From Agaribacter marinus (GTDB lineage Bacteria; Pseudomonadota; Gammaproteobacteria; Enterobacterales; Alteromonadaceae), in NCBI RefSeq assembly GCF_030160655.1, contig NZ_BSOT01000005.1:1383546-1447545 (forward strand): a stretch of DNA of 64,000 nucleotides. The letters run 5' to 3'. Under the pieces are notes generated by a model that saw nothing but the letters and a program-made list of their open reading frames with translations, did not search any database and was not told the origin of the DNA. Below, one piece after another: positions 16,824 through 25,987 of the stretch. The translations under genes and the position numbers were made by a program. Numbering within the stretch: position 1 is the first letter of the stretch; each line of letters begins with the position of its first letter.

Positions 16824-19610
16824 ATGAAAAACAATAGATTTAAACTAAACGCCATTGCCGCTTCATTATTAGTTGCAGGCGCAGGCCTATCAACCTCTGC
16901 CATTGCGCAGGACAATGCTGGTGCAAACGACAACGTGGAAGTCATCAACGTATCAGGTATCAGAGGATCATTGGCAAGTTCTGCTAATATCAAACGCGAA
17001 TCAGCTGGTGTAGTAGATGCCATCACAGCAGAAGATATTGGTAAATTTCCAGACACAAACCTTGCAGAATCCTTGCAGCGTATAACCGGTGTATCAATCG
17101 ACCGCTCAAACAATGAAGGTAATTCTGTAAGTGTACGTGGTTTCGGCCCTGGCTTTAACCTTGTTACCTTAAACGGTAGACAAATGCCAACATCATCTGT
17201 AACAGGACCCGCTAGAAGCTTTAACTTCCGCGAAATTGCAGCGGAAGCGGTTAAAGGTGTTCAAGTATACAAAACAGGTAAGGCAAACGTTACGGGCGGC
17301 GGCATCGGTGCGTCGATAAATATTCAAACTGCAAAACCGTTTGACTATGGCGAGTTTAAAGCGTTTGCAAGTGCTCAAGGCGTAATTGATACCAGCGTCG
17401 ATTTAGGTGACAGTATTACGCCTGAACTATCGGGAATGGTAAGCAACGTGTTTATGGATGGTAAATTTGGCGTCTTGCTTTCTGCCTCACTTTCAGAACG
17501 TCATTCAGGTAGAGACCGCGTAGGTACTGACGGATGGGTAAGAAATCGCGGTAACCGTTCTCAAATCGACACGACTGCTATTAATACAAGCAATAATCAA
17601 GAACAAAACTTCTGGACGCCATGGACAGCAGTAAGTGAGCGTTTTGACAGCGAACGAGATCGTCTAAACGCTCAACTAGTCCTTCAAGCTGCGCCAACGG
17701 ATGATATCGTAGTCACAGCAGACTATACTTTAACCCGCTTTGAAGAAACTAGCATTACTAACCGTTCGGCTTATTGGTTCGACGACCCATTTGGCACAAC
17801 AGATGAAAATGGCACATTAGTTAACATATTTGATCCTGATGACGAACTTAACTTTTGGGCATGGCAGTATTTAGAGAAAAAAGAAAATGACTCTTTTGGC
17901 CTTAACATAGAATGGCAAGCCAGCGAATCATTGAAGTTTACATTAGACGTCCATGACTCAGAATCAAAATCAAACCCTGACGAAAACGATATATATGAGC
18001 ATATCGCCAATTTAAAAAATCCTAAATTCGATGGATTAGGTGTCGATATTGGAGCAAACTTCACTGGCGAAATCCCTTCTATTTTTGTAGATGACAGCAA
18101 GATCCCAGGTTCAGCATATGACAAAGCAAATCTAGTTTCAGACTTGTATCAACGACGCGGCTTCAAAATGGATAATGGTATCCAACAACTTCGTTTAGAT
18201 GGTATTTGGGAGAACCTTGAAGATGGTGCGCTTACCAGCATTAACTTTGGATTTCAGAGCACTAAAGTTGAAGTGGACTCAGCAAGACGTGGAGAGTTTA
18301 ACTTTGTTAACATTCCATTAAGCGGTCTAGATGTTACGACCCGCCCATTGGGCAGTGCATCTGACCAATTCCCAGGTCAAGAAAACTTGTTCCCTCTCTT
18401 TCTTAATTACTCCGCAAGACAATTTATTGATATCGTAACTGCAGAGAACCAACTCATCACGCCCAATATTTCTGAAAATGGCGTGACAGAAGAAACTGAT
18501 TCTCTTTACGTAAGCTTTGACTTTGAAACTGAGTTTAATCAACTACCAGTAAATTTAAATGTTGGCGTGAGGTATGAGGATACTGACGTTACTTCTTATA
18601 CGGTACAAGAAGGTATTCAGTCTTTAAACTACAGAAACGTGGAAGAACTCCAAGTTGTATTCGACGGTGTAGAAGCAAGACAGTCAATCGGTGGTGGTTA
18701 CACACGTATATTACCTAATTTTGACTTCAGCATGGAAGTTACGGAAGATTTGATTACTCGCTTCTCATACAGCAGTACTATTGGCAAACCTGGTTTGGGC
18801 TTCCTATTCCCTGGTACGAACCTAAACGCACCGCGACCTGAAGGTCCGTTCAGGGCGAGTCAAGGCAATCCAAACTTATTACCTCTTACTTCAGACAACT
18901 TTGATATCGCATTAGAATGGTACGGTGAAAATGGAAGCACGGCGTCAGTAACATACTTTAGAAAATACGTTGAAAATTTCATTGTACAATCAGAGCAGCT
19001 TAGAGAGCTTAGTTTTGTCGATGGTACGCCAATCACCGATCCAAGCGCTGCGAGCGTGGCTCGGGATGCCTGTCCGGATTCGTCTACTGTACCAAACTCT
19101 GCATGTCTAAGCCGTCCAACAGACCCTGTAATCACTTGGGAAGTTAATACTCCAATAAACCTAGAAGATAGAGAAGTAGATGGCTGGGAATTCAATGCCC
19201 AATATTTCTTTGGCGAAACTGGTTTTGGTGCTGTCGCTAACTATACGCTAGTAAACGTTAATCAGGATTTCGACCCATTCCAAACTAATCAGGCGTTTTC
19301 GTTACCCGGCTTAAGCGATTCTGGTAACCTCGTTGGATTTTACGAAAACGATCAATTGCAGGTGCGTTTAGCCTACAACTGGCGAGATGAGTTTATTCAG
19401 TCTGCTGGCGCTGAGCCAGTAATCGTCGAGTCATATGGCCAATGGGATTTAAGTGCTAGTTATGATATCAACGATACGGTATCCGTATTCGTAGACGCAA
19501 TAAACTTAACTGATGAAACTACGCGACGTTTTGCAAGATTCCAGCGTCAACTATTGGATGCAGAGCAATATGGTCCTCGTTTCAATATCGGTGTAAGAGC
19601 TAAGTTCTAA
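16824..19610 (+). CDS. TonB-dependent outer-membrane receptor (large, glycan-type)
   Basis: A 928-residue receptor with a signal peptide ending near STSAIAQ, a plug domain (VEVINVSGIRGSL, IGKFPDTNLAESLQRITGVS, VSVRGFGPG) and a 22-strand-type barrel ending in an aromatic/basic C-terminus (FNIGVRAKF). The IRGSLASSANIKR start and FPDTN-AESLQ plug are typical of the receptor subfamily found in marine and xanthomonad carbohydrate-utilisation loci. It probably imports an oligosaccharide or another nutrient with TonB-ExbBD energy. A strong terminator follows. The halogenase-like and SapC genes downstream are common companions of this subfamily. Confidence 0.9.
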   Translation: MKNNRFKLNAIAASLLVAGAGLSTSAIAQDNAGANDNVEVINVSGIRGSLASSANIKRESAGVVDAITAEDIGKFPDTNLAESLQRITGVSIDRSNNEGNSVSVRGFGPGFNLVTLNGRQMPTSSVTGPARSFNFREIAAEAVKGVQVYKTGKANVTGGGIGASINIQTAKPFDYGEFKAFASAQGVIDTSVDLGDSITPELSGMVSNVFMDGKFGVLLSASLSERHSGRDRVGTDGWVRNRGNRSQIDTTAINTSNNQEQNFWTPWTAVSERFDSERDRLNAQLVLQAAPTDDIVVTADYTLTRFEETSITNRSAYWFDDPFGTTDENGTLVNIFDPDDELNFWAWQYLEKKENDSFGLNIEWQASESLKFTLDVHDSESKSNPDENDIYEHIANLKNPKFDGLGVDIGANFTGEIPSIFVDDSKIPGSAYDKANLVSDLYQRRGFKMDNGIQQLRLDGIWENLEDGALTSINFGFQSTKVEVDSARRGEFNFVNIPLSGLDVTTRPLGSASDQFPGQENLFPLFLNYSARQFIDIVTAENQLITPNISENGVTEETDSLYVSFDFETEFNQLPVNLNVGVRYEDTDVTSYTVQEGIQSLNYRNVEELQVVFDGVEARQSIGGGYTRILPNFDFSMEVTEDLITRFSYSSTIGKPGLGFLFPGTNLNAPRPEGPFRASQGNPNLLPLTSDNFDIALEWYGENGSTASVTYFRKYVENFIVQSEQLRELSFVDGTPITDPSAASVARDACPDSSTVPNSACLSRPTDPVITWEVNTPINLEDREVDGWEFNAQYFFGETGFGAVANYTLVNVNQDFDPFQTNQAFSLPGLSDSGNLVGFYENDQLQVRLAYNWRDEFIQSAGAEPVIVESYGQWDLSASYDINDTVSVFVDAINLTDETTRRFARFQRQLLDAEQYGPRFNIGVRAKF

Positions 19611-19641
19611 AAACTTTACACCCTACCAATGTTGAAGTGTT

Positions 19642-19668
19642 AAAAGCCGCCATAATGGCGGCTTTTTT
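19642..19668 (+). terminator. Rho-independent terminator after the TonB receptor
   Basis: A perfect 10-bp stem AAAAGCCGCC/GGCGGCTTTT with a 5-base loop, continuing into a T-run, begins about 30 bases past the receptor stop. Receptor and downstream genes are therefore at least partly uncoupled. Confidence 0.9.
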
Positions 19669-19734
19669 ATTTAACCTTTCGAGCAAATAACATAAAATAT
19701 TCTTGTTTTATCGAGTATATAGGTCGCTAAGTAA

Positions 19735-21288
19735 ATGAATCAGCTTATAAAAAATATAGTCATTGTCGGTGGCGGCACTGCGGGTTGGCTGACGGCAGGC
19801 ACCATTGCAGCCAAGCTAAAAAAAGATAAGAAGTCAGGGTTTACCATTACCCTCATCGAATCACCTGATGTACCAATCATTGGCGTAGGCGAAGGCACTT
19901 GGCCTACAATGCGCAGAACACTACTGAATATGAGCATCCGTGAAACCGATTTTATCAAAGAATGTAACGTTTCATTTAAACAAGGTGCCAAATTTGCAAA
20001 ATGGGTTACCGGTAATGAAGATGACTTTTATTACCACCCATTAGTATTACCTCAAGACTTTGATCATACAAATTTAGCAGAGCATTGGCTGTCACGAGAT
20101 ACAGACGTATCTTTTTCTGAAGCAGTCTGCACTCAGGAATACCTGTGTGAACATGGCTTAGCGCCAAAAAAAATAGCAACTGCCGAGTATGCCAGCATAG
20201 CAAATTATGCATATCATTTAGATGCAGGTGCATTTTCGCAGTTTATTCAAAAACACTGCGTGTCAACGCTTAACGTCAATCATGTGCTAGATCATGTAGT
20301 AAAAATCAATAATAAAGAAAACGGCGATATTGAATCCGTTTCTACGAAAGAAAATGGCGACCTAAGCGGTGATTTATTTATTGATTGTACAGGGTTTAAA
20401 TCGCTATTACTTGGTGAGAATCAACAAGTCCCCTTTAGGTCTTGTCAGGATGTGCTTTTTGTCGATAAAGCACTGGCTGTTCACGTACCCTATGACAATG
20501 AATCAAGCCCAATTGCGTCTCATACAATTTCTACTGCACAATCTGCAGGTTGGATCTGGGACATTGGTCTGTCAACTCGTCGAGGAGTGGGCCATGTGTA
20601 CGCTAGTAAATATATTGATGTAGATACGGCAAAACAACAGCTAAAAGACTACATTCGTCCCAGTTTTGACGACGTAGATAGCCTGAGTATTCGTGAAATA
20701 GACATTAAAGCTGGCCATAGAGAAATATTCTGGAAGCGAAATTGTGTGGCGGTCGGCTTATCAGCGGGGTTTTTAGAACCCTTGGAGGCATCTGCCATTC
20801 TATTAGTTGAAATTTCGGCTGAAATGATTTCAGAACAAATGCCGGCAAATCGAGCTTCAATGGACATTGTAGCCAAACGTTTTAATAAAACATTCTTATA
20901 TCGCTGGGCTTGTATCATAGACTTCTTAAAACTGCACTACATGCTTAATAAGCGAGATGATAACCAATTTTGGATAGATCACAGAGACCCCGCGACAATA
21001 CCTGACAGCCTCAAAGAACTGCTTACGCTTTGGAAGAACAAAACACCTTGGCATGAAGATTTTGAATATGCCAAAGAAGTCTTTCCCGCAGCCAGTTACC
21101 AGTACGTACTCTATGGCATGGGCTTCGAAACAGAGCTGAGTCATTTAGGAATATCAGATAAAAGCGCAGACCGCGCCATAAAATTATTTAAAAAGAATGC
21201 CGAAGAAAGTAAAAAACTAGTATCCTCTATGCCTACCAATAGAGAATTATTGAATAAAATTTATCAATACGGACTACAACCGATATAA
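19735..21288 (+). CDS. Flavin-dependent tryptophan-halogenase family protein
   Basis: A 517-residue FAD protein of the PrnA/RebH superfamily. The dinucleotide fold opens with IVGGGTAGWLTAG. The family motif GVGEGTWPTMRR and a lysine-containing FKQGAKF segment, where the catalytic lysine of true halogenases lies, are present. The second signature reads WIWDIG near residue 275 instead of WxWxIP, so its proline is missing. Substrate and halogenating activity are therefore doubtful. It sits between a carbohydrate-type TonB receptor and SapC, a set repeatedly seen in marine bacteria. A role linked to that uptake system is likely but unproven. Confidence 0.85.
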   Translation: MNQLIKNIVIVGGGTAGWLTAGTIAAKLKKDKKSGFTITLIESPDVPIIGVGEGTWPTMRRTLLNMSIRETDFIKECNVSFKQGAKFAKWVTGNEDDFYYHPLVLPQDFDHTNLAEHWLSRDTDVSFSEAVCTQEYLCEHGLAPKKIATAEYASIANYAYHLDAGAFSQFIQKHCVSTLNVNHVLDHVVKINNKENGDIESVSTKENGDLSGDLFIDCTGFKSLLLGENQQVPFRSCQDVLFVDKALAVHVPYDNESSPIASHTISTAQSAGWIWDIGLSTRRGVGHVYASKYIDVDTAKQQLKDYIRPSFDDVDSLSIREIDIKAGHREIFWKRNCVAVGLSAGFLEPLEASAILLVEISAEMISEQMPANRASMDIVAKRFNKTFLYRWACIIDFLKLHYMLNKRDDNQFWIDHRDPATIPDSLKELLTLWKNKTPWHEDFEYAKEVFPAASYQYVLYGMGFETELSHLGISDKSADRAIKLFKKNAEESKKLVSSMPTNRELLNKIYQYGLQPI

Positions 21289-21298
21289 GGAGTTCCCG

Positions 21299-22021
21299 TT
21301 GTTAGCTCAAACTATTTTAAGCCCAAACGAACATAAAGACATCTGCGTAATTACAACACGCGGAGAAAAATATGGTGAAAATGTCAATACAGTCCCCGTC
21401 ATTGCCGATGAACTTCGTTCATTAGTCACTGAATATCCCGTCTGTTTGTTAAAAGATCCAAATACTGGGCGATTTGCTCTACATGCGCTAACCGGCTTTG
21501 ATGCTGGCGAAAATTTATTTTTGGAGGGTGACATTTGGCAAGCGAGTTATGTACCTCTTCACATTCTTCGCCAACCATTTATGATAGGCATTAAAGACAA
21601 AGAAGGTGCAGAACCTACACCAGACAATACTGTTGTCACCATTCAACTTGAGCACAAACGCGTAACAGACAAAGGTGGTGAAGCGTTATTCGACAAAGAG
21701 GGTAATGCAACTAATTATTTAAACAAAACCAGTGAATTGCTTGCTGCTTTACTTCAAGGTTTGCCAAGAACCAGTTCTTTTGTTGACGCCTTGGTAAAGG
21801 AAGAACTTGTTGAACAAATGCAGTTGAATGTTAAATTAAAAAATGGTGAACAAAAAAGCTTCCAAGGCTTTTATAGCATCAATGAAGATAAATTAAGCGA
21901 ATTAAAAGGCGATGTGCTAGAAAAATTCCACAGCTTGGGGTATTTACAAGCCTGCCATATGTTGATTGCGTCTTTTGGAAATATTCAAAAACTGATCAAT
22001 AAGAAAAATGCATCGCTTTAA
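21299..22021 (+). CDS. SapC family protein
   Basis: A 240-residue soluble protein resembling the SapC family, named after a Campylobacter S-layer locus but biochemically uncharacterised. Recognisable features are YPVCLLKDPNTGRFALHAL, followed by the LEGDIWQASYVPLHILRQPF core. Translation starts at TTG, chosen because AAGGAG lies six bases upstream, overlapping the halogenase stop region; the spacing implies translational coupling. No enzymatic motif is evident. Confidence 0.82.
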   Translation: MLAQTILSPNEHKDICVITTRGEKYGENVNTVPVIADELRSLVTEYPVCLLKDPNTGRFALHALTGFDAGENLFLEGDIWQASYVPLHILRQPFMIGIKDKEGAEPTPDNTVVTIQLEHKRVTDKGGEALFDKEGNATNYLNKTSELLAALLQGLPRTSSFVDALVKEELVEQMQLNVKLKNGEQKSFQGFYSINEDKLSELKGDVLEKFHSLGYLQACHMLIASFGNIQKLINKKNASL

Positions 22022-22045
22022 AGTTCTGAATAAAATAGAGCGGTC

Positions 22046-22071
22046 GGTGAGGACATTGTTCTCACCCTTTT
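22046..22071 (+). terminator. Probable terminator after SapC
   Basis: A 6-bp stem GGTGAG/CTCACC with a 9-base loop is followed by CTTTT on the plus strand. It lies in the short gap between convergent genes and is the likely end of the halogenase-SapC transcript. Confidence 0.55.
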
Positions 22072-22081
22072 ATGCTCATAT

Positions 22082-22705
22082 TCATGTAAACAATCTCATA
22101 AACCAACCTTTTTGTAAGTCTTTCTCACACGTTTTTAGCTGAGCGGCGTAACGCTTTGAACGATTATCTACCTTTATCGCCACTTTTTGTAGCCAGGCTT
22201 TTTTACGGTAAGACTTACGCTTATACCCGCCCCACCCTTCATGATAATTAAGATACTGAGTACCCGCATCCCATTTTGATATCTTATTAATTTTATGCGT
22301 TTTTGTAATAAACCAACCCATAAAGTCTATTGCGTCATCAAAATCGTCTCTGTCGGCTGAGCGATTGCCCGTTTCAGTTTTATAATCTTGCCAGGTCATT
22401 GTTTTAGCTTGCGCATACCCATATGCACTGCTTATTCTGCCCCAAGGTATTAAACCAAAGAACACATAATCTCTGGGAGGTTTGGCATCATGTCGAAAAG
22501 AGCTTTCTTGATACATCATGGCCATTGGTACATGTATGGGTACACCATACTTGTCACGCATATCTTCCGCCGCATCATACCAATGACGCTTTTCTTCAAA
22601 TATTTTGCAAAGATTCTCACGTTGCGCTGGCGGTGTCGTACTGCATGCGTTGACTACAAGCAGTGATAGGCATACCAAAAATAATGTTTTAAATTTTTTT
22701 AACAT
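22082..22705 (-). CDS. Lipoprotein with lytic transglycosylase (SLT-like) domain
   Basis: A 207-residue protein with a lipoprotein signal ending at VVNAC. The domain has the lysozyme-like catalytic glutamate in MMYQESSF, followed by SAYGYAQAKTMTWQDY and the YLNYHEGWGGY helix, as in short Slt-type transglycosylases. It should cleave peptidoglycan between MurNAc and GlcNAc, anchored to a periplasmic membrane face. It is downstream of gshA on the same strand but appears to be an independent unit. Confidence 0.82.
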   Translation of the reverse strand: MLKKFKTLFLVCLSLLVVNACSTTPPAQRENLCKIFEEKRHWYDAAEDMRDKYGVPIHVPMAMMYQESSFRHDAKPPRDYVFFGLIPWGRISSAYGYAQAKTMTWQDYKTETGNRSADRDDFDDAIDFMGWFITKTHKINKISKWDAGTQYLNYHEGWGGYKRKSYRKKAWLQKVAIKVDNRSKRYAAQLKTCEKDLQKGWFMRLFT

Positions 22706-22776
22706 TTTTTTGAACTTTACCGCCCCATATATGCTCTTACTTGTACATATTTTATGTTTCCCTAAGTGTGTTTTAG

Positions 22777-22804
22777 CCCGTTACTAAATGTAACGGGTTT
22801 TTTT
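22777..22804 (+). terminator. Strong intrinsic terminator on the plus strand with no plus-strand gene before it
   Basis: A perfect 8-bp stem CCCGTTAC/GTAACGGG with a 5-base loop is followed by seven T on the plus strand, and the T-run overlaps the gshA stop. Both neighbouring genes are on the minus strand, where this hairpin is followed by CTAAAAC rather than a T-run. It may terminate an antisense or small RNA, or act as a plain hairpin for gshA. Confidence 0.65.
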
Positions 22805-24395
22805 ATGCACACGCCATAGAGAAATATTCCCTGACAAAAGTATCGAAGTCACAATCGTCTTGTTTTTCAATACTTTCTCGCTTTTCGTTAGACAGTGTTG
22901 TCTGAGACTCAAACGCCTGTTTTTCAAAAAACTGATATGTTTCTGGCGTAAAAATCTGATTGTAGTCTTTTGCCAATTCTATACCTAACGCACTATTATC
23001 CACATCATTTTCTAACAAAATATCTAGCAAACGTCCCGAAAATGTTAACGCTGGATTATCGACTTTTTGCGACTCTTGTTTAACCGCTTCGGTATACAAA
23101 GCAGTCTCGTTAACCTCGTCTAATACTTCAGCAATCTTCATAATGTCGCACATGATACTTTGTGCATGTAATTTAAGCGATACGCTACCTTCTGCGGTTT
23201 CAATCGTTGCGACAGGGCTTCTTCCATTTAATACAACGCTGCCTAAATTCTGCTTACTGAAGCGATGATCATCATTGGACAGTTCCGGTGATGGCAATAT
23301 TAAACAATAGAGTAAGAATGCATCAATGAATCTAATTTGTTGAGCATCTATGCCTACAGGAGAAAATGGGTTTACATCTAAGCCCCTAACTTCCAAATAA
23401 CTTACTCCCCGACGTTCAAGAGCGTCCGTTGGTTTTTCAAGATATTCTGCGACTTGTTTAGGTCTAATTGGCGCATAGAGCTCATTTTCGATTTGTAATA
23501 CATTTGCATTGAGTTGTTGCCAATTGCCATCTTCGCCAGTCGGAATATGTTCATATTGCGCTGCGGGCAAATTGATTGCCGCTCTCAAGGACTCTACATA
23601 ATTGACCAAACTATCTGAACATATTTTAAGATCCGCCTGAGCAGAACTTGTATAGCCTAAATCACTCATACGTAAAGAGGTTGCGTAAGGCAAGTATAAA
23701 GTGCCGTTACCCAGAGTACTAAAATTATGCGTAGGCTTCTTGTGTGCTACAAAGGAGCTACATAGGGCCGGTGATGCGCCGAATAAATAAGGGACCATCC
23801 AAGCCATACGCCTAAAATTACGCACCAATGCAAAATACTGCTCGGAAATGGTGTGTTTGTTGATCTCTAAGCCTAAGGCAGGGCACCAGTGCTGCCAAAA
23901 TTCATCAGATAATGAAAAGTTTAAATGTACGCCTGAAATTATCTGCATCATACTACCGTATCGATTGTGCAAGCCTTTACGATATGTCTCTTTCATCTTC
24001 GCAATGTTAGAGCTACCATATTTTGCAATAGGAATTCTGGTATTTGCATCCACAAAGCACGGCATGCTGAGAGGCCATAAGTATTCATCATCTAAAGACT
24101 CATTCACAAACTTATGAATATCTGATAATTGGCCAATGGTTTTATCAACGTCGGTTTCTGGTGGCGTAATAAACTCCATTAACGATTCAGAGAAATCTGT
24201 TGTAATCCATTCATGCGTTAAGGCACTGCCAAACACCTTAGGGTGGGACGTTACAGCCAAATTACCGCTGTTTGACACACGGAGCGCTTCTCTCTCAACG
24301 CCATGTTTAATTCCCTTAAGAGAGTGTGATAGCGTTGGTTGCTTTAGTAATGACAAGCGTAGTGCAAAATCACCATTTTTATATTTATCTGTCAT
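22803..24395 (-). CDS. gshA: Glutamate-cysteine ligase
   Basis: First and rate-limiting step of glutathione synthesis: ATP-dependent ligation of glutamate and cysteine. It is a proteobacterial type I ligase, recognised by LKGIKHGVEREALRV, HEWITTDFSESLMEFITP and RRGVSYLEVRGLDVNPFSPVG (split here by function, contiguous in the protein). I use the ATG giving MTDKYKNGD; a TTG four codons upstream is the alternative. The 530 residues compare with 518 in E. coli. An 11-bp palindrome GAGAACTTCTC lies just upstream at 24410-24420. Confidence 0.95.
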   Translation of the reverse strand: MTDKYKNGDFALRLSLLKQPTLSHSLKGIKHGVEREALRVSNSGNLAVTSHPKVFGSALTHEWITTDFSESLMEFITPPETDVDKTIGQLSDIHKFVNESLDDEYLWPLSMPCFVDANTRIPIAKYGSSNIAKMKETYRKGLHNRYGSMMQIISGVHLNFSLSDEFWQHWCPALGLEINKHTISEQYFALVRNFRRMAWMVPYLFGASPALCSSFVAHKKPTHNFSTLGNGTLYLPYATSLRMSDLGYTSSAQADLKICSDSLVNYVESLRAAINLPAAQYEHIPTGEDGNWQQLNANVLQIENELYAPIRPKQVAEYLEKPTDALERRGVSYLEVRGLDVNPFSPVGIDAQQIRFIDAFLLYCLILPSPELSNDDHRFSKQNLGSVVLNGRSPVATIETAEGSVSLKLHAQSIMCDIMKIAEVLDEVNETALYTEAVKQESQKVDNPALTFSGRLLDILLENDVDNSALGIELAKDYNQIFTPETYQFFEKQAFESQTTLSNEKRESIEKQDDCDFDTFVREYFSMACA

Positions 24396-24706
24396 GCTCA
24401 ATTCCAAATGAGAACTTCTCGGGAAGTGCGAATAATGCTTGTTTCATATATATGTATGGTAGCAAGCATTACAAGATGAATCTCTAGCTAATTTGAAACA
24501 AATACTTACAAACTGCAAAACTTGCTAGTTAAAACCGTCCTGAGCATAGATGTGAAGTGTCATATGTCACCTGTAATACAAGCAAACATTGAGAAAATGC
24601 AAGCTCGAACATTAAGTCTTTGTAATTAACCAATTATGTCTTTGTTATATATGGCATTTTGTAATAAGCTAGCTCACTAGAAAGAATATTTTGATGGTAA
24701 ACTCGC
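24396..24706. other. Divergent intergenic region gshA / Hpt gene
   Basis: About 300 bases without a gene. It contains the palindrome GAGAACTTCTC next to gshA and a weak plus-strand promoter candidate, TTGTAA-N17-TGTTAT, around 24620-24650. I see no RNA gene, repeat or clear regulator site. Confidence 0.35.
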
Positions 24707-25270
24707 ATGGATGAATCTATACCGATAATTGACGTGACATTTGGCATTTCACAATTGGGTGGTGACGAAAGTCTATTCCATCGAATGTTGTTCAAATTCA
24801 GTCATGAATTCGCCGAAACACCTAGCACCGTGAAGCAAGCAATTTCATCTAATAATTTTGAAGAAGCAAAAATTCAAGTACATACCACGAAAGGAATTTC
24901 GGGCAACCTCGGGCTCGCTGCATTGTATGAATGCAGTAAAGTACTGGACAAGCAAATAAAAGACAAGGCAATCAGTGACGCTACATTAAACGAATTCGAC
25001 ACTGTAATGCAGGAAACCTGCGAAGCAATAGAGCATTTAGATATTGTTGAGTCTCCCACTGCGGATCTTAGTGGAGAAGCGACGCAAGAAGCTTTTTATA
25101 GCTTATCTCAAAAACTCGAACGTCATGAGTTCATTGATGACGCTGAATTGCACACCTTGGTTTCTGGGTTGGCCTTAAGCGATGACGATAAAACAAAAGT
25201 GGTTGAGCTAATTGAAGAGTTACAATACGAAAAGGCATTAGTGCTACTTGAGCGCTGTAAAGACGAATAA
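24707..25270 (+). CDS. Orphan histidine phosphotransfer (Hpt) protein
   Basis: A 187-residue cytosolic protein. Residues ~15-105 form an Hpt four-helix domain with the phospho-accepting histidine at residue 59 in VHTTKGISGNLG. The C-terminal ~70 residues (EAFYSLSQKLERHEF to EKALVLLERCK) look like the small helical module that follows Hpt domains in hybrid histidine kinases. No kinase or receiver is encoded nearby, so it probably relays phosphate for a kinase elsewhere. Its stop codon abuts the ATG of the next gene, implying co-translation. Confidence 0.8.
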   Translation: MDESIPIIDVTFGISQLGGDESLFHRMLFKFSHEFAETPSTVKQAISSNNFEEAKIQVHTTKGISGNLGLAALYECSKVLDKQIKDKAISDATLNEFDTVMQETCEAIEHLDIVESPTADLSGEATQEAFYSLSQKLERHEFIDDAELHTLVSGLALSDDDKTKVVELIEELQYEKALVLLERCKDE

Positions 25271-25987
25271 ATGTTGGCCCCAGAAATACTTTTCGAAAAT
25301 GTCGATTTTATGGTTATCTACAAACCCTGCCAGGTTGAGATGCATAGTGCTGAAAACGGCATTATACCAAAAACTAAAGCAATTTCGGGGAATACGTCTA
25401 CGCTATTTTTGGTTCACCGATTGGACAAAGGTACCAGTGGGCTCTTAATACTTGCCAAAAATAAGCCAGCGGCAGCGGTGTTATCGCAAAACTTTGCTGA
25501 ACGAAAGGTAAATAAATACTACATCGCACTTACATCGGGAAAACCTAAAAAGAAACAAGGCCTCATTAAAGGGGATATGCAAAAAAGTCGCAATGGTAGT
25601 TACAAGTTAGTAAAAACGCACCAAAACCCTGCCATCACACAATTTTTTACGAACAGCTTTGCTCCCAACATTCGTCTTTACATATTAAAACCCTATACTG
25701 GTAAAACACATCAATTAAGAGTCGCTTTACAATCGAATAGCACGCCAATACTAGGCGATACAAGATATAGTCCACAAAATACCGGCGCAAATGAGGACAG
25801 AATGTATTTGCATGCGTGCTATTTATCGTTTGAGTTTGATGGAATAGAATATACATTTATCTGCCCGCCAAAAGAAGGCGAGCGTTGGCAAGACCAATTT
25901 GATGAAGACGACATCTCCGCATTCACCTCAAAACCGTTGCCAAAAATTAATTGGCATAAAGAGCACATCGAGCAAAATCGTGACTAA
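25271..25987 (+). CDS. RluA-family RNA pseudouridine synthase
   Basis: A 238-residue pseudouridine synthase without an S4 domain. The catalytic aspartate is in LVHRLDKGTSGLLILAKN, followed by FAERKVNKYYIAL and the PYTGKTHQLRVAL motif. It resembles the short RluA-like family (TIGR01621 type), whose RNA target is not known to me. It begins immediately after the Hpt stop and its end overlaps the PanE-like gene by eight bases. Confidence 0.88.
   Translation: MLAPEILFENVDFMVIYKPCQVEMHSAENGIIPKTKAISGNTSTLFLVHRLDKGTSGLLILAKNKPAAAVLSQNFAERKVNKYYIALTSGKPKKKQGLIKGDMQKSRNGSYKLVKTHQNPAITQFFTNSFAPNIRLYILKPYTGKTHQLRVALQSNSTPILGDTRYSPQNTGANEDRMYLHACYLSFEFDGIEYTFICPPKEGERWQDQFDEDDISAFTSKPLPKINWHKEHIEQNRD

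Noticed and set aside
24557-24570. Possible CRP-like dyad GTGTCATATGTCAC upstream of the Hpt gene
   Set aside because: The half-sites and spacing do not match TGTGA-N6-TCACA, and the palindrome is imperfect.
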